From: Piscirickettsia litoralis
Lineage (GTDB): Bacteria; Pseudomonadota; Gammaproteobacteria; Piscirickettsiales; Piscirickettsiaceae
Length of the DNA stretch: 64,000 nt
Direction: 5' to 3'
Assembly (NCBI RefSeq): GCF_001720395.1
Contig: NZ_MDTU01000001.1
Location: 1,525,242-1,589,241 of the forward strand
Part shown: positions 20,369-34,120 of the stretch, piece after piece
Position numbering within the stretch: the stretch's first letter is position 1
Layout of the letters: the number at the start of each line of letters is the position of its first letter
Program-made: the position numbers and the translations under genes
The notes under the pieces: generated by a model
Databases searched by the model: none
Seen by the model: only the letters and a program-made list of their open reading frames with translations
Told to the model about the DNA's origin: nothing

Positions 20369-22480
20369 TTAAGATTGTCTTTCTTTAATGATCGCTTCAG
20401 CCACATTATTCGGAGCTTCCGCATATTTTTCAAACTGCATACTGTAAGATGCACGACCTTGAGATAAAGAACGCATATCAGTTGCATAGCCAAACATTTC
20501 AGCTAAAGGCACCATTGCAGTAACTACTTTACCTGCTGGGTTCTCATCCATGCTCTGAATGATACCACGACGACGATTCAAGTCACCGACAACATCACCC
20601 ATGTAGTCTTCAGGTGTTACAACTTCAACTTTCATCATCGGCTCTAACAAGGCTGGATTTGCATTTAAAGCACCTTGTTTAAGTGCCATAGAACCTGCGA
20701 TCTTAAATGCCATCTCACTCGAGTCAACATCGTGGAAAGATCCGTCGTATAAAGTTGCTTTCAAACCAATCAATGGATAACCGGCTAACACACCGTTTTC
20801 CATCTGCTCTTTAATGCCCTTTTCAACCGCTGGGATATATTCACGCGGAATCACACCACCAACGATTTCATTGACGAATTCGAAGCCATCAGCCGGCTCA
20901 CCTTCTTCGTTCAATAAAGGTTCAAAGCGCACCCAAACATGACCGTATTGACCACGACCACCGGATTGGCGTACAAATTTACCTTCTTGCTCTTTCGATG
21001 CACGAATCGCTTCACGATAAGCCACTTGCGGTTTACCGACATTAGCTTCAACGTTGAACTCACGCTTCATACGATCAACCAAGATATCTAAGTGAAGCTC
21101 ACCCATACCCGAGATAATCGTTTGACCGGTCTCTTCATCTGTTTTCACACGGAACGAAGGATCTTCTTGCGCCAATTTACCTAGAGCAATACCCATTTTT
21201 TCTTGGTCTGCTTTAGATTTTGGTTCAATCGCAATCGAGATCACAGGCTCTGGGAATTCCATACGCTCAAGCACAATCGGAGCGTCTTGCGCACAGAGAG
21301 TATCCCCTGTCGTCACATCTTTTAGACCGATTGCCGCTGCGATATCACCCGCATAGACTTGCTTGATCTCTTCACGTGAATTCGAATGCATCTGCACGAT
21401 ACGACCGATACGCTCACGCTTACCTTTCACCGTATTTAAAACAGAATCACCACTGTTCACCACGCCAGAGTAACAACGCATAAACGTTAAGGTACCGACG
21501 AATGGGTCCGTTGCGATTTTAAATGCTAATGCCGAGAAAGGCGCATTATCATCTGCAGGACGCTCACCTTCGCTTTCATCGTCTAAGATACCTTTAATTG
21601 CAGGCACATCGATCGGTGAAGGCAGGTATTCAATCACTGCATCCAACATTGCTTGTACACCTTTGTTCTTAAATGCAGAACCACAAAGTGATAAAACAAT
21701 TTCGTTATTTAGAGTACGCTTACGCAGACCTTCTTTAACTTCATCAATAGAAAGCTCACCTTCTTCAAGGTATTTTTCCATGAGTTCTTCAGAAGATTCA
21801 GCAGCGGCTTCAACCATATGCTCATGCCATTGCTGACACTCGTCTTGCATATGCTCAGGAATATCACGTAACTCGTACGTCATCCCCTTGTCTGCTTCAT
21901 TCCAGTAAATCGCCTTCATGCGCAGCAAATCAACTAGACCTTCGAACTCATCTTCAGCACCGATAGGTAACTGAATTGGCACTGGAGTCGCACCTAAGCG
22001 TGTTTTAATTTGGTCAACTACACGTAGGAAGTTAGCGCCCGCACGGTCCATCTTATTAACGAAGACAATACGTGGAACACCATATTTATTCGCCTGACGC
22101 CAAACGGTCTCAGACTGAGGCTCAACCCCTGAAGTCGCGCAGAATACAACAACCGCACCATCGAGTACACGCAACGAACGCTCAACTTCAATGGTGAAGT
22201 CAACGTGCCCTGGGGTATCAATGATGTTTACACGGTGTTGTGGGAACTGTTGGTCCATACCAGCCCAGAAACAAGTCGTTGCAGCCGAGGTAATAGTAAT
22301 ACCACGCTCTTGCTCTTGCTCCATCCAGTCCATAGTCGCAGCGCCATCATGCACCTCACCAATTTTGTGAGAGACGCCTGTATAAAATAATACACGTTCC
22401 GTAGTCGTAGTTTTACCTGCATCCACGTGGGCGCAGATACCAATATTACGGTAACGATCGATAGTAGTTGTACGTGCCAC
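20369..22480 (-). CDS. fusA: Elongation factor G
   Basis: Translocase GTPase (703 residues, five domains). AHVDAGKT near 18-25, DTPGHVDF and NKMD are the G motifs. The domain IV tip region ([15 protein letters not shown]) and the C-terminal [17 protein letters not shown] are intact. It is the third gene of the str operon. Confidence 0.98.
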   Translation of the reverse strand: MARTTTIDRYRNIGICAHVDAGKTTTTERVLFYTGVSHKIGEVHDGAATMDWMEQEQERGITITSAATTCFWAGMDQQFPQHRVNIIDTPGHVDFTIEVERSLRVLDGAVVVFCATSGVEPQSETVWRQANKYGVPRIVFVNKMDRAGANFLRVVDQIKTRLGATPVPIQLPIGAEDEFEGLVDLLRMKAIYWNEADKGMTYELRDIPEHMQDECQQWHEHMVEAAAESSEELMEKYLEEGELSIDEVKEGLRKRTLNNEIVLSLCGSAFKNKGVQAMLDAVIEYLPSPIDVPAIKGILDDESEGERPADDNAPFSALAFKIATDPFVGTLTFMRCYSGVVNSGDSVLNTVKGKRERIGRIVQMHSNSREEIKQVYAGDIAAAIGLKDVTTGDTLCAQDAPIVLERMEFPEPVISIAIEPKSKADQEKMGIALGKLAQEDPSFRVKTDEETGQTIISGMGELHLDILVDRMKREFNVEANVGKPQVAYREAIRASKEQEGKFVRQSGGRGQYGHVWVRFEPLLNEEGEPADGFEFVNEIVGGVIPREYIPAVEKGIKEQMENGVLAGYPLIGLKATLYDGSFHDVDSSEMAFKIAGSMALKQGALNANPALLEPMMKVEVVTPEDYMGDVVGDLNRRRGIIQSMDENPAGKVVTAMVPLAEMFGYATDMRSLSQGRASYSMQFEKYAEAPNNVAEAIIKERQS

Positions 22481-22495
22481 GATCTTTCCTCTCGA

Positions 22496-22993
<498 letters not shown>

Positions 22994-23071
22994 TTAAAAA
23001 ATAACCGTTTTACTTTCGTTCAAACAGTCACACTCACTAAAATCTTAAAGTTCATCAAATAAACAATAAAC

Positions 23072-23446
23072 TTAAGACTTAGGACGCTTAGTACCGTACT
23101 TAGAACGACCTTGCTTACGATCATTCACACCAGACGTATCCAGCGCACCACGAACAACGTGATAACGAACACCTGGTAAATCCTTTACACGACCACCACG
23201 GATTAATACAACGCTGTGCTCTTGTAAGTTGTGGCCTTCACCACCAATGTATGCAGATACTTCATAGCTATTCGTCAAACGTACACGAGCTACTTTACGC
23301 AAAGCCGAGTTTGGCTTCTTCGGTGTAGTCGTGTAAACACGTGTACATACGCCACGGCGTTGTGGGCATGCTTGTAACGCAGGGACGTTAGTTTTCTTCA
23401 CCTGGCGTTTACGTGGTTTACGAATGAGCTGATTAACGGTTGCCAT
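23072..23446 (-). CDS. rpsL: Ribosomal protein S12
   Basis: Decoding-centre protein (124 residues). The [18 protein letters not shown] segment carries the usual lysine at the position where streptomycin-resistance changes occur, so it is the wild-type form. [20 protein letters not shown] near the C-terminus is the second signature. It leads the str operon behind a near-consensus promoter. Confidence 0.98.
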   Translation of the reverse strand: MATVNQLIRKPRKRQVKKTNVPALQACPQRRGVCTRVYTTTPKKPNSALRKVARVRLTNSYEVSAYIGGEGHNLQEHSVVLIRGGRVKDLPGVRYHVVRGALDTSGVNDRKQGRSKYGTKRPKS

Positions 23447-23487
23447 TCAATTGAACTCCCAAAATCAACCTTTTAAAATGTAATAAA

Positions 23488-23518
23488 ATCACTCACCCGC
23501 ACAAAGCGGATGGGTGAT
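23488..23518. repeat. Palindrome downstream of the str promoter
   Basis: ATCACtCACCCGC and GCGGatGGGTGAT-type arms (13 bases, one mismatch) enclose 5 bases. The element starts at the end of the TATAAT box and is followed on the minus strand by TTTTATTACATTTT. It resembles the palindrome at the spc promoter in position and in its CACCC/GGGTG core. Confidence 0.6.
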
Positions 23519-23546
23519 TATAAAAAAGCCTGTCTATCACTGTCAA
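23517..23546 (-). promoter_or_regulatory. Sigma-70 promoter of the str operon
   Basis: On the minus strand TTGACA and TATAAT, both perfect consensus hexamers, are separated by 18 bases. The discriminator CACCCAT is C-rich. It lies between the rpoC stop and rpsL, about 65 bases before the rpsL start region. Confidence 0.9.
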
Positions 23547-23551
23547 GAACT

Positions 23552-23576
23552 TAGGCAGACAGACTTCGCCTGCCTA
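23552..23576 (-). terminator. Hairpin after rpoC, possible terminator
   Basis: On the minus strand TAGGCAGGCG pairs with TGTCTGCCTA (two G-U pairs) around a 5-base loop, 35 bases after the rpoC stop and directly before the str promoter. There is no T run, so it may be a weak terminator or an RNA-stabilising 3' hairpin. Confidence 0.5.
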
Positions 23577-23610
23577 CTGTAATCGAAACGCTAGCAATGA
23601 TCAAGTTTTA

Positions 23611-26600
23611 CTAAGAACCGCTGGCATCAGAGGCTTTAAAGGCTTCACTTAAAGCACTTTGCACATCATCTGCGGTCGGTTTCTTAGCTTCTTGAAGCTC
23701 TTGCACCGGTTCTGGTTGACGGTTACGACGTCGCTCATTGTGATAAGCCAATCCAGTTCCCGCAGGAATCAGTCGACCAACAATCACATTCTCTTTGAGA
23801 CCACGAAGGTCATCACGTTTTCCTGTCACAGCCGCTTCTGTCAAGACACGTGTCGTCTCTTGGAAAGAGGCCGCTGAGATAAAGGATTCTGTTGAAAGTG
23901 AGGCTTTAGTGATCCCTAACAGCATCGGCGTGAAACGTGCCGGTACTTGGTCTTCAGCTAAACGCTCATTTTCTTCTAGCACTTGATAGTCTTCAACAAG
24001 TTCACCGACCAGCAATTTGGTATCGCCTGCCATCGTGACCATGACCTTACGCAACATTTGGCGCAAGATAACTTCAATGTGCTTATCATTAATTTTCACA
24101 CCCTGAAGACGATAGACGTCTTGAATCTCATTGACGATATAATCCGCCAACGCTCTAACCCCTTTCAGGCGCAAGATGTCATGCGGGCTCGGCTCACCAT
24201 CGACGAGAACCTCACCTTTTTCAATCTGCTCACCTTCAAAGACGTTCAGTGGACGCCATTTTGGCACCAAGATTTCAAACGCTTCACCCTCAGGCGGTGT
24301 AATCACCAAACGGCGCTTTTCTTTCGTCTCTTTACCAAAGTTAACCACTCCAGTAATCTCAGCTAAGACCGCCGCTTCTTTAGGGATTCGCGCTTCGAAT
24401 AAGTCAGCTACACGCGGTAGACCCCCGGTGATATCACGCGTCTTCGAGCCTTCTTGTGGAATACGTGCGATAACATCACCCACGCCCACCTCGGCATCGT
24501 TTTCAAGGTTTAAGATCGCGCCGGTTGGCAAGTTATAACTTGCAGCAATATTGGTATTTGGAATACACAGATCATCACCATGCGCGTCGACCAAACGTAC
24601 CATTGGCCGCAATTCTTTACCTGTTGCACCCGAACGTTTCGCATCTTCAACCACAATACTTGAAAGCCCGGTCATCTCATCAACCTGGCGGGACATCGAC
24701 ACGCCATCAACCAAGTCGATAAAACGAATACGCCCTTTCACTTCTGAGATAATCGGATGCGAGTGCGGATCCCACGTCGCCACAATCTGACCAGCATCAA
24801 TCGCCGCGCCATCGGTCACAGAAAGCTCTGAACCATACGGCAGCTTATACTGCTCACGCTCACGACCGTGCTCATCGACCACGGCGATTTGGCTCGATCG
24901 TGAAATAATTACCGATTTGCCGTCAATACGGTCCACTTTCTTAATGTTGTGGAAACGAACAAAACCACTGTTTTTCACCTGGATATTATTCGCTGCAGAC
25001 GCCCGCGATGCCGCACCACCAATGTGGAAGGTACGCATGGTTAACTGCGTGCCCGGCTCACCAATGGATTGCGCTGCAATCACACCAACTGCCTCACCAG
25101 CATTCACACGATGACCACGCGCCAAATCACGACCATAGCAAGTCGCACAGATACCACGACGCGTCTCACAGGTCACCGCAGAACGGACAACAACCTCATA
25201 AACACCAGCATCATCAATACGTTTAATCGAGTGCTCATCCAAGTAAGTGCCTTTTTCAAGAACCACGTCACCGGATGGCGAAATCACATCTTTCGCACAA
25301 GAACGACCAATTAAGCGATCTGCCAATGGCACAACCACATCACCACCTTCGATCAGCGGCGTCATAGTCAAGCCTTCTTCAGTCCCACAATCGACTTCAG
25401 TCACGACAACATCTTGAGCCACATCGACCAAACGCCGCGTTAAGTAACCTGAGTTCGCTGTTTTCAATGCGGTATCGGCCAAACCTTTACGCGCACCGTG
25501 CGTCGAGATAAAGTATTGAAGGACGTTCAAACCTTCACGGAAGTTAGCGATAATCGGCGTTTCAATGATCGAACCGTCCGGTTTTGCCATCAAACCACGC
25601 ATACCTGCGAGCTGACGCATCTGATCTTGCGAACCACGCGCTCCTGAGTCTGCCATCATGTAAACTGAGTTAAATGAAGCTTGCTCTACAGTATTGCCTT
25701 CGGCATCAACCACCTGCTCTTTCGAGAGGTTCTCCATCATCGCTTTTTTAACAGTATCATTAGTGCGCGACCAAATATCGACGACTTTGTTATAACGCTC
25801 ACCTGAGGTCACCAAGCCGGAAGCATATTGCTCAGTAATCTCACGAACCTGAGACTCTGCTTCTTCAATAATCGCCGGTTTAGACTCAGGCACCACCATG
25901 TCATCAATACCAACAGAGACACCCGAGCGCGTTGCATACCTAAATCCGGCATACATCAGCTGATCGGCAAAAATCACTGTCTCTTTTAGACCAACATTGT
26001 GATAACACTCATCGAGTAGGCCGGCGATTTGCTTTTTACCCATGGCTTTATTCACCATTTCAAACGGGATACCCGCCGGAACAATAGTAAATAACAAAGC
26101 ACGACCGATCGTTGTATCGATCAAGCGAGTACGCTCAATCAATTCATTATTATCATCACGCGCAAAATCGGTAATACGGACCTTAACTTTCGCATGTAGA
26201 TCTACAACTTCGGCTTGATACGCACGCTCTGCTTCTTTGATATCCGCAAAGACCATGCCCTCACCTTTGGCATTGATCTTCTCACGTGTCGTATAATAAA
26301 TACCCAAAACCACGTCTTGCGATGGTGCGATCACTGGATCACCTGATGCTGGCGATAAAATATTGTTCGTCGACATCATCAAAGCACGCGCTTCAAGCTG
26401 CGCTTCAATCGTCAACGGAATGTGAACCGCCATCTGGTCACCGTCAAAGTCAGCGTTATAAGCCGCACAGACGAGCGGATGCAACTGAATCGCTTTACCT
26501 TCAATCAGTACAGGCTCAAAGGCTTGAATCCCTAAACGGTGCAATGTCGGTGCACGGTTAAGTAGAACAGGATGCTCACGAATCACTTCATCAAGAACGT

Positions 26601-27828
26601 CCCAAACCTCAGCAGCCTCTTTTTCAACGAGCTTTTTCGCTGCCTTAATCGTTGTCGCCAAACCACGGAACTGTAACTTACTGAAAATGAACGGCTTAAA
26701 TAACTCTAAGGCCATTTTCTTTGGCAAGCCACATTGATGCAAACGCAATGTCGGACCGACCACGATGACAGAACGACCTGAATAGTCAACACGCTTACCG
26801 AGCAAGTTTTGACGGAAACGCCCCTGCTTACCCTTGATCATGTCTGCCAACGATTTTAGTGCGCGACGGTTAGAACCCGTAATCGCGCGGCCACGACGAC
26901 CATTATCTAATAAAGCATCAACAGACTCTTGCAACATGCGTTTTTCATTGCGAACAATGATATCAGGCGCTGCAAGCTCTAATAAGCGCTTCAAACGGTT
27001 GTTACGGTTAATGACACGGCGATATAAGTCGTTCAAGTCAGAGGTTGCGAAACGGCCCCCATCTAGCGGCACCAATGGACGCAGATCAGGCGGCAGAACA
27101 GGCAACACATCCATCACCATCCATTCTGGCTTATTGCCAGAACCAGCAAACGCTTCTAATAGTTTCAGGCGTTTAGTGATTTTCTTAATGCGAGTTTCTG
27201 AATTAGTCGTTGGCAATTCATCACGCAATGCGGTGATTTCACTTTCAAGATTAAGCTCTTTTAAGATAATCTTGATCGCCTCAGCTCCCATACGAGCATC
27301 GAACTCATCACCATACTGCTCTAAGGCATTTAGATATTCTTCATCAGAAAGCATTTGACCTTTTTCTAAGGCCGTCATGCCCGGCTCAATAACGACAAAG
27401 GCTTCAAAATAAAGCACACGTTCGATATCACGTAAGGTCATATCAAGCAATGTGCCTATGCGTGAAGGCAATGAACGCAAGAACCAAATATGTGCAACCG
27501 GGCTTGCAAGATCGACGTGGCCCATGCGGTCACGACGAACTTTCGTTGGCGCAACTTCAACACCACACTTCTCACAAATCACACCACGGTGCTTTAAGCG
27601 CTTATATTTACCACATAAGCATTCGTAATCTTTGATCGGTCCAAAGATTTTCGCACAGAACAAACCGTCACGTTCTGGCTTAAATGTACGATAGTTAATC
27701 GTCTCAGGCTTCTTTACTTCACCATAAGACCACGAACGTATCATGTCGGGTGATGCAAGGCCGATACGGATTGCATCAAAATCTTCGAAGCGTGCACCAC
27801 GCTTCACCATACCCAATAAATCTTTCAA
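23611..27828 (-). CDS. rpoC: RNA polymerase beta' subunit
   Basis: Catalytic subunit of RNA polymerase (1405 residues, full length). The N-terminal zinc site ([20 protein letters not shown]) lies near 70-89. The active-site NADFDGDQ triad is near 458-465, the bridge-helix and trigger-loop region follows ([20 protein letters not shown]), and the second zinc site has [16 protein letters not shown]. It follows rpoB after a short gap with a hairpin. Confidence 0.99.
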   Translation of the reverse strand: MKDLLGMVKRGARFEDFDAIRIGLASPDMIRSWSYGEVKKPETINYRTFKPERDGLFCAKIFGPIKDYECLCGKYKRLKHRGVICEKCGVEVAPTKVRRDRMGHVDLASPVAHIWFLRSLPSRIGTLLDMTLRDIERVLYFEAFVVIEPGMTALEKGQMLSDEEYLNALEQYGDEFDARMGAEAIKIILKELNLESEITALRDELPTTNSETRIKKITKRLKLLEAFAGSGNKPEWMVMDVLPVLPPDLRPLVPLDGGRFATSDLNDLYRRVINRNNRLKRLLELAAPDIIVRNEKRMLQESVDALLDNGRRGRAITGSNRRALKSLADMIKGKQGRFRQNLLGKRVDYSGRSVIVVGPTLRLHQCGLPKKMALELFKPFIFSKLQFRGLATTIKAAKKLVEKEAAEVWDVLDEVIREHPVLLNRAPTLHRLGIQAFEPVLIEGKAIQLHPLVCAAYNADFDGDQMAVHIPLTIEAQLEARALMMSTNNILSPASGDPVIAPSQDVVLGIYYTTREKINAKGEGMVFADIKEAERAYQAEVVDLHAKVKVRITDFARDDNNELIERTRLIDTTIGRALLFTIVPAGIPFEMVNKAMGKKQIAGLLDECYHNVGLKETVIFADQLMYAGFRYATRSGVSVGIDDMVVPESKPAIIEEAESQVREITEQYASGLVTSGERYNKVVDIWSRTNDTVKKAMMENLSKEQVVDAEGNTVEQASFNSVYMMADSGARGSQDQMRQLAGMRGLMAKPDGSIIETPIIANFREGLNVLQYFISTHGARKGLADTALKTANSGYLTRRLVDVAQDVVVTEVDCGTEEGLTMTPLIEGGDVVVPLADRLIGRSCAKDVISPSGDVVLEKGTYLDEHSIKRIDDAGVYEVVVRSAVTCETRRGICATCYGRDLARGHRVNAGEAVGVIAAQSIGEPGTQLTMRTFHIGGAASRASAANNIQVKNSGFVRFHNIKKVDRIDGKSVIISRSSQIAVVDEHGREREQYKLPYGSELSVTDGAAIDAGQIVATWDPHSHPIISEVKGRIRFIDLVDGVSMSRQVDEMTGLSSIVVEDAKRSGATGKELRPMVRLVDAHGDDLCIPNTNIAASYNLPTGAILNLENDAEVGVGDVIARIPQEGSKTRDITGGLPRVADLFEARIPKEAAVLAEITGVVNFGKETKEKRRLVITPPEGEAFEILVPKWRPLNVFEGEQIEKGEVLVDGEPSPHDILRLKGVRALADYIVNEIQDVYRLQGVKINDKHIEVILRQMLRKVMVTMAGDTKLLVGELVEDYQVLEENERLAEDQVPARFTPMLLGITKASLSTESFISAASFQETTRVLTEAAVTGKRDDLRGLKENVIVGRLIPAGTGLAYHNERRRNRQPEPVQELQEAKKPTADDVQSALSEAFKASDASGS

Positions 27829-27854
27829 GGCTGTTCTCCCGCGTTGAAGAACGG

Positions 27855-27878
27855 GGCGCGCTCAATATTAAGCGCGCC
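27855..27878 (-). promoter_or_regulatory. GC-rich hairpin in the rpoB-rpoC gap
   Basis: Perfect 8-base arms GGCGCGCT and AGCGCGCC enclose 8 bases, directly after the rpoB stop. There is no T run, so it is more likely an mRNA-processing or stability element than a terminator. Confidence 0.55.
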
Positions 27879-27885
27879 GCGATGA

Positions 27886-30800
27886 TTACTCTTGCTCAAG
27901 CTCGATATCGATACCAAGTGAACGGATTTCTTTGACTAACACATTAAAGGACTCAGGCATGCCTGGTTCCATACGGTGATCGCCCTCAACAATGTTTTTA
28001 TAGACCTTAGTTCGGCCTCCAACATCATCAGACTTCACTGTCAGCATTTCTTGTAGGGTGTAGGCTGCACCATAAGCTTCTAAGGCCCAGACCTCCATCT
28101 CACCAAAACGCTGACCACCGAATTGCGCTTTACCACCGAGTGGCTGCTGCGTCACCAAGCTGTAAGAGCCTGTTGAACGCGCATGCATCTTGTCATCAAC
28201 TAAGTGATTAAGCTTCAACATGTACATATAGCCGACAGTGACCGGACGATCAAATTGAACACCAGTACGGCCATCAAACAAGATGGTTTGACCTGATTCA
28301 GGCAACCCAGCGAGTTTTAGCATGCCTTTGATCTGCTTCTCTGCTGCCCCATCAAAGACGGCTGTTGCCATCGGCACACCCTTACGCAGGTTATTCGCCA
28401 ACGCTAGAATTTCTTTATCGCTTAAAGAATCTAGATCTTCTGGGTGCTCTGTATCGCCGTTATAAACTTGCCCTAAGAACTCACGCACTTTAGCAACTTC
28501 GCGCTGCTCATCGAGCATCTCACCGATACATTCGCCCAAACCTTTAGCAGCCCAACCCAAGTGAGTCTCAAGAATCTGGCCGATGTTCATCCGCGATGGC
28601 ACCCCAAGCGGGTTTAAGCAGATGTCCACTGGACGACCATTCTTGTCATGCGGCATATCTTCAACAGGAACAATTTGTGAAATTACACCTTTGTTCCCGT
28701 GACGACCGGCCATCTTATCACCTGGCTGAATACGACGTTTGACGGCAATATAAGTCTTAACGATCTTCAATACACCTGGCGCCAAATCAGACCCTTGAGT
28801 GATTTTCAAGCGTTTTTCTTCAAGGCGTTGCTCAAATTCTTTACGAATATCAGCAAAGTGATCTTGAATACGCTCTAACTGATCGCCGATCTTCTCGTCT
28901 TGCAAACGAATCGTGAACAATTTTTCAGCAGGAAGATCTTGAATATCCGCTGCGGTGATCGTTGCACCGGCCTTCAAGCCAGAACCACCAATCGTTACTT
29001 GACCCACAAGCATCTTGCGCAGACGTTGCAGCACATCCGCTTCGCGAATACGCACTTCATCACGCAAGTCTTTACGGAACATTTCAAGTTCAGCTTCTTC
29101 GATCTCTTTGGCGCGATCATCTTTTTCAACACCATCACGAGTGAAGACCTGAACATCGATTACCGTACCCGACATCCCCGTAGGCATGCGCAATGAGGTA
29201 TCTTTCACATCAGAGGCTTTTTCACCGAAGATCGCACGCAATAGCTTTTCTTCAGGGGTCAGTTGAGTTTCACCCTTAGGCGTCACTTTACCAACCAAAA
29301 TATCACCAGCTTTCACTTCAGCACCGACGAACACAATACCGGATTCATCAAGCTTTGCCAGCGAGCTTTCAGCAACATTTGGAATATCTGGAGAAATTTC
29401 TTCAGGACCAAGCTTAGTATCACGCGCGATACAGACTAATTCTTCAACATGAATCGTCGTAAAGCGATCTTCTTCAACGACACGCTCAGAAATGAGAATC
29501 GAATCCTCAAAGTTATAACCATTCCACGGCATGAAGGCCACGTACATATTCTGACCCAGCGCCAGCTCACCGATATCTGTCGATGGCCCATCGGCGAGAA
29601 CATCGCCTTTGGCAATCACATCGCCATTACGCACCAATGGGCGCTGATTAATGCACGTGTTTTGGTTAGAACGGGTATATTTAGTGAGGTTGTAAATATC
29701 AACCCCAGCCTCACCGGCTTCAGTTTCAGCATCATTGACACGAACCACAATACGTGTCGCATCTACAGAATCAATCACACCACCACGTCTAGCAACAACA
29801 GTCACTCCAGAGTCTACGGCGACTGTGCGCTCAACACCGGTTCCGACCACAGGCTTCTCTGCAATCAAAGTCGGCACCGCTTGACGTTGCATATTCGATC
29901 CCATCAAGGCACGGTTTGCATCATCGTGTTCTAAGAATGGAATCATCGAGGCGGCAACAGAGACCATCTGGCGAGGCGCAACGTCCATATAATCAACTTT
30001 ATCCGCAGTCGTAAAGAAGGTTTCACCCGATTGGCGGCAATGCAGCAAACTATCTGTTAAACCGCCATCTTCAGCGACTGTTGCGTTCGCCTGAGCGATA
30101 ATGTGCTCAGCTTCTTCAATGGCCGATAGAAAGTCAACTTCACCGGTGACTTTGCCATCCACAACACGACGATACGGTGTTTCTAAGAAACCGTATTTAT
30201 TCGTCCGCGCATAGGTTGCCAACGAGTTAATCAAACCAATGTTTGGCCCCTCAGGCGTTTCAATCGGACACACGCGACCATAGTGAGTTGGGTGTACGTC
30301 ACGCACCTCAAAGCCTGCGCGCTCACGCGTTAGACCACCTGGACCTAATGCTGAAACACGGCGCTTATGGGTAATTTCTGAAAGCGGGTTGTTTTGGTCC
30401 ATAAACTGAGACAGCTGACTAGAACCAAAGAACTCTTTAATCGCAGCAGACACCGGCTTCGCATTAATTAAGTCTTGCGGCATCAGATTTTCTGATTCAG
30501 CAATGCCCAAGCGCTCACGCACAGCACGCTCAACACGCACTAAACCAACACGGAATTGGTTTTCAGCCATCTCACCAACAGAGCGTACACGACGGTTACC
30601 CAAGTGATCGATATCATCAACTTGACCTTTACCATCGCGAATTTCAATCAATGTTTTCATCACCGCCAAGATGTCCTCTTTTGAAAGAACACCTTCACCC
30701 TCGATCTCTTCACGACCAATGCGGCGATTAAATTTCATACGTCCCACCGCAGAAAGGTCATAACGATCTGCTGAGAAGAACAACGTTTTAATTAAGTTTT

Positions 30801-31962
30801 CAGCAGCTTCTTTAGTTGGCGGCTCACCTGGGCGCATCATTCGATACACCTCAACCAAGGCTTCCATTTGTGAAGTCGTTGGATCTGCACGCAAAGTATC
30901 AGAAATATATGGACCACGATCCATATCATTCGTATAAATCACACGTAGCTCATTAACACCTGCCTTATGAATCGCAGCGAGTAAATCAGGCGTGATTTCA
31001 CTGTTTGCAGCCGCAACGATTTCACCATCGGAGCTGACCACATCATGCGACAAGGCTTTACCCAGAATATAATCCGCAGGCACAACTAATTTTTTCAAGC
31101 CGGCTTCAGAAATCTTACGCACGTGACGCGCAGTCACACGGCGACCTTCTTCAACTAAGACATTGCCTTTTTCATCTTTAATGTCAAAGGCAACGGTTTC
31201 ACCGCGCAGACGCTCGGGAACAAGTTCCATTTCAACGCCTTTATCACCAAGGTAAAATGCTGTCGTTTCAAAGAAAATATCTAAAATTTCTTCAGCGTTA
31301 TAGCCTAACGCACGCAATAATATAGTTGCCGGCAACTTACGACGACGGTCGATACGCACATAGAGTAAATCTTTAGGATCAAACTCAAAATCGAGCCAAG
31401 AACCACGGTAAGGAATCACACGCGCAGAAAATAATAATTTTCCAGAAGAGTGCGTTTTACCCTTATCATGATCAAAGAACACACCCGGTGAGCGGTGCAG
31501 CTGAGAGACAATCACACGCTCAGTTCCATTGATGATGAACGTACCGTTTTCGGTCATCAATGGCAGCTCGCCCATGTAAACTTCTTGCTCTTTGATATCT
31601 TTAACAACTTTGGTATCACCCGAAGCTGTTTTGTCGTAAATCACTAAACGCAATTTTACGCGTAGCGGCGCTGCATAGCTAATACCACGAATTCGACATT
31701 CTCTAACATCGAATAAGGGCTCACCCAAACGATAATCGACGTATTGCAACTCTGCACTACCAGAGAAACTTGCAATCGGCAATACCGATGAAAAGGCAGC
31801 ATGCAAACCAGATTCAAGACGCTTTTCTAAATTCACGCCTCGTTGCAAAAATTGTTGATAGGAATCCTTTTGGATAGACAAAAGGTAGGGAACATCTAAC
31901 ACGTGAGGAAGTTTAGCAAACTCCCTACGAATTCGCTTCTTTTCAGTGTAGGAGTAGGCCAT
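27886..31962 (-). CDS. rpoB: RNA polymerase beta subunit
   Basis: Beta subunit (1358 residues, full length). The rifampicin-pocket region reads [20 protein letters not shown] then [20 protein letters not shown], the sensitive wild-type form. [15 protein letters not shown] near 1075-1090 and the C-terminal [20 protein letters not shown] are diagnostic. It is separated from rplL by ~295 bases with a long hairpin. Confidence 0.99.
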   Translation of the reverse strand: MAYSYTEKKRIRREFAKLPHVLDVPYLLSIQKDSYQQFLQRGVNLEKRLESGLHAAFSSVLPIASFSGSAELQYVDYRLGEPLFDVRECRIRGISYAAPLRVKLRLVIYDKTASGDTKVVKDIKEQEVYMGELPLMTENGTFIINGTERVIVSQLHRSPGVFFDHDKGKTHSSGKLLFSARVIPYRGSWLDFEFDPKDLLYVRIDRRRKLPATILLRALGYNAEEILDIFFETTAFYLGDKGVEMELVPERLRGETVAFDIKDEKGNVLVEEGRRVTARHVRKISEAGLKKLVVPADYILGKALSHDVVSSDGEIVAAANSEITPDLLAAIHKAGVNELRVIYTNDMDRGPYISDTLRADPTTSQMEALVEVYRMMRPGEPPTKEAAENLIKTLFFSADRYDLSAVGRMKFNRRIGREEIEGEGVLSKEDILAVMKTLIEIRDGKGQVDDIDHLGNRRVRSVGEMAENQFRVGLVRVERAVRERLGIAESENLMPQDLINAKPVSAAIKEFFGSSQLSQFMDQNNPLSEITHKRRVSALGPGGLTRERAGFEVRDVHPTHYGRVCPIETPEGPNIGLINSLATYARTNKYGFLETPYRRVVDGKVTGEVDFLSAIEEAEHIIAQANATVAEDGGLTDSLLHCRQSGETFFTTADKVDYMDVAPRQMVSVAASMIPFLEHDDANRALMGSNMQRQAVPTLIAEKPVVGTGVERTVAVDSGVTVVARRGGVIDSVDATRIVVRVNDAETEAGEAGVDIYNLTKYTRSNQNTCINQRPLVRNGDVIAKGDVLADGPSTDIGELALGQNMYVAFMPWNGYNFEDSILISERVVEEDRFTTIHVEELVCIARDTKLGPEEISPDIPNVAESSLAKLDESGIVFVGAEVKAGDILVGKVTPKGETQLTPEEKLLRAIFGEKASDVKDTSLRMPTGMSGTVIDVQVFTRDGVEKDDRAKEIEEAELEMFRKDLRDEVRIREADVLQRLRKMLVGQVTIGGSGLKAGATITAADIQDLPAEKLFTIRLQDEKIGDQLERIQDHFADIRKEFEQRLEEKRLKITQGSDLAPGVLKIVKTYIAVKRRIQPGDKMAGRHGNKGVISQIVPVEDMPHDKNGRPVDICLNPLGVPSRMNIGQILETHLGWAAKGLGECIGEMLDEQREVAKVREFLGQVYNGDTEHPEDLDSLSDKEILALANNLRKGVPMATAVFDGAAEKQIKGMLKLAGLPESGQTILFDGRTGVQFDRPVTVGYMYMLKLNHLVDDKMHARSTGSYSLVTQQPLGGKAQFGGQRFGEMEVWALEAYGAAYTLQEMLTVKSDDVGGRTKVYKNIVEGDHRMEPGMPESFNVLVKEIRSLGIDIELEQE

Positions 31963-32203
31963 TGGGGCTCCTAAAGCTTGATCAAGTTATGAAAAGCTTC
32001 AAATGAAAGCTTTTTTACCAGAGAACACTAGATTATCTTTAAAACTGCTTACTACTGCTTTTAATAGTTTAACCGACTCAGTCAATGCGTCTACTAGTTC
32101 AAATTATTTTTTGTTAGCAAACCGCTAGTCACTTTCAGACAGACGCCAAGTCACATAATTAACAAACGTGACAGAATAACACAATTTCGGCAAAAGGCCA
32201 ACG

Positions 32204-32236
32204 GCGAAAGGGCTGACACTTGTGCCAACCCTTCGC
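32204..32236 (-). promoter_or_regulatory. Long hairpin in the rplL-rpoB gap (attenuator or processing site)
   Basis: On the minus strand a ~15-base stem (GCGAAGGG...CCCTTTCGC with a bulge and G-U pairs, 2-base loop) lies directly after the rplL stop. In E. coli this gap holds a partial terminator and an RNase III site that set the ratio of L12 to polymerase. The position here is the same. The T run is short, so partial readthrough is expected. The other ~200 bases of the gap show no gene. Confidence 0.6.
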
Positions 32237-32257
32237 TTTAGCCTGTACAGTCGAACA

Positions 32258-32626
32258 TTATTTAAGTTCGACAGTTGCACCTGCTTCTTCAAGCTGCTTC
32301 TTGATTTCTTCAGCTTCGTCTTTAGATACAGCTTCTTTAACTGCAACTGGGCAGCTTTCAACCATACCTTTCGCTTCTTTCAAGCCAAGACCTGTGATAC
32401 CACGAACTGCTTTAATAGCACCAACTTTGTTGCCACCAAATTCTTTCATGATTACATCAAATTCAGTCTTCTCTTCAGCAGCAGCGCCAGCGTCAGCCGC
32501 AGGAGCAGCAGTCGCTACAGCAGCAGTTACACCGAACTTCTCTTCCATTGCTTCAATTAAGTTAACAACGTCAGAAACTTTCATTTCAGCAATTGCGTTT
32601 AAGATTTCTTCTTGAGTTACAGCCAT
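32258..32626 (-). CDS. rplL: Ribosomal protein L7/L12
   Basis: Stalk protein (122 residues from the chosen ATG, which has GGGAG upstream; a longer reading adds five residues). The N-terminal dimerisation domain is followed by an Ala-rich hinge near 40-52 and the C-terminal factor-binding domain ([20 protein letters not shown]). It follows rplJ, which encodes its anchor L10. Confidence 0.98.
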   Translation of the reverse strand: MAVTQEEILNAIAEMKVSDVVNLIEAMEEKFGVTAAVATAAPAADAGAAAEEKTEFDVIMKEFGGNKVGAIKAVRGITGLGLKEAKGMVESCPVAVKEAVSKDEAEEIKKQLEEAGATVELK

Positions 32627-32666
32627 TGTTATGACTCCCACATTAGTTTAACAAAAATAAATTAAT

Positions 32667-33173
32667 TTATGCCGCAGCTTCGGCTTCTTTCTGGTCACGA
32701 ACAGCAGCGAGTGTACGTGCAAGTTTAGCAACAGGCTCTTTCATTAAGCCCATCAACATTGCAATACCTTCATCACGTGTTGGCATCTTCGCAAGCTTAT
32801 CAAGCTCAGACGCTTCCATTAAATCACCGTTAAATGCCAATGATTTAGTGTCTAGCGCTTTGTTTGTTTTTGCGAAGTCACGCACTAAACGCGCAGCCGC
32901 AGATGGGTTTTCTTCAGGTGCAAAGGCCAAGATCAAAGGACCTGTGAACTTTTCTTTCATGCACTCAAAAGACGTACCTTCTACAGCACGACGAGCTAGC
33001 GTGTTACGCACGATACGCAGATTCACACCTGCATCACGCGCTTGCTTACGTAAGCTGTTCATGTCATTAGAAGTTAAGCCATGGTACTCAGCCGCTACAG
33101 CTGATACTGAAGCCTGTGCTACTGCTGTTACCTCAGCAACAATGGCTTTCTTTTGTTCAAGATTCAGCGCCAT
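32667..33173 (-). CDS. rplJ: Ribosomal protein L10
   Basis: Stalk base (168 residues) that binds 23S rRNA and carries L7/L12 dimers on its C-terminal helix. MALNLEQKKAIVAEVTAVAQ and SLRKQARDAGVNLRIVRNTL are typical. The ~246-base leader before it carries a structured element like the L10 feedback site. Confidence 0.98.
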   Translation of the reverse strand: MALNLEQKKAIVAEVTAVAQASVSAVAAEYHGLTSNDMNSLRKQARDAGVNLRIVRNTLARRAVEGTSFECMKEKFTGPLILAFAPEENPSAAARLVRDFAKTNKALDTKSLAFNGDLMEASELDKLAKMPTRDEGIAMLMGLMKEPVAKLARTLAAVRDQKEAEAAA

Positions 33174-33284
33174 GCTTTTCTTACCTCTAAAATCAATGCA
33201 TCAATATAATCAACAACTAATCATATTAATACATCATGTTTAACCATGACAGCCGGTGAATCATTTGCTAAAGCAATCAGGTCA

Positions 33285-33342
33285 TCACCGTCTGCGTAGG
33301 CGATTTCTCATTAAGCTTTTATTCAAAAGCACCTACGGTCTT
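33285..33342 (-). promoter_or_regulatory. L10-type autoregulatory leader element before rplJ
   Basis: On the minus strand GACCGTAGG pairs with CCTACG-CAGA-CGGT. Two helices separated by an asymmetric CAGA bulge give a kink-turn-like shape. The text resembles the E. coli rplJ leader where L10-L12 binds to repress translation. It lies ~110 bases before the rplJ start. Confidence 0.65.
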
Positions 33343-33419
33343 GGACGTTTGCCCGGTTATCATTCATATAAATTCCAGATAACAGAGCAAGCGAAATGGC
33401 TACAGTGAGCCAAGTAACT

Positions 33420-34118
33420 TTACTTAACAGCTAAAGTCGCTTGATCAACTGCAACACCCGGCCCCATTGTTGTGGAGACCGTAACTTTCTTCATGTAAAC
33501 ACCTTTAGCAGATGCAGGCTTCGCCTTTTGCAACGCCACTAACAGTGTTTCTAAATTTTCTTTTAATTGGTTTGCATCAAAGCCAAGTTTGCCGATGCTC
33601 GCATGAACGATACCTGTTTTATCAGCACGGTAACGAACCTGGCCAGCTTTGGCATTTTTAACCGCTCCTGCAACATCAGGTGTTACAGTACCCACTTTCG
33701 GGTTAGGCATTAAACCACGCGGACCCAATACTTGGCCTAATTGACCAACAATACGCATTGCATCAGGAGAAGCGATAACAACATCAAAATCTAAGTTGCC
33801 TTTTTTCACTTCTTCGGCCAGATCTTCAAAACCAACAACGTCAGCACCTGCCGCTTTTGCAGCTTCTGCGTTCGCACCTTGTGCAAATACAGCAACACGA
33901 ACGTCTTTACCAGTACCGTGAGGCAATACTGTCGCACCACGGACCACTTGATCTGATTTACGCGGGTCAATACCCAAGTTAACGCTTACATCAACAGATT
34001 CTTTAAATTTCACTGAAGACACTTCATTAAGAAGATTTAGTGCTTCAATGATTTCGTATTGCTTGTCCGCTTCAACTTTATCAGCAATCAGCTTTGCACG
34101 CTTTGTTAATTTCGCCAT
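33420..34118 (-). CDS. rplA: Ribosomal protein L1
   Basis: Mobile-stalk protein (232 residues) that releases E-site tRNA and represses its own operon. [20 protein letters not shown], the [20 protein letters not shown] signature and [18 protein letters not shown] are clear. It follows rplK by 2 bases. Confidence 0.98.
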   Translation of the reverse strand: MAKLTKRAKLIADKVEADKQYEIIEALNLLNEVSSVKFKESVDVSVNLGIDPRKSDQVVRGATVLPHGTGKDVRVAVFAQGANAEAAKAAGADVVGFEDLAEEVKKGNLDFDVVIASPDAMRIVGQLGQVLGPRGLMPNPKVGTVTPDVAGAVKNAKAGQVRYRADKTGIVHASIGKLGFDANQLKENLETLLVALQKAKPASAKGVYMKKVTVSTTMGPGVAVDQATLAVK

Positions 34119-34120
34119 GA

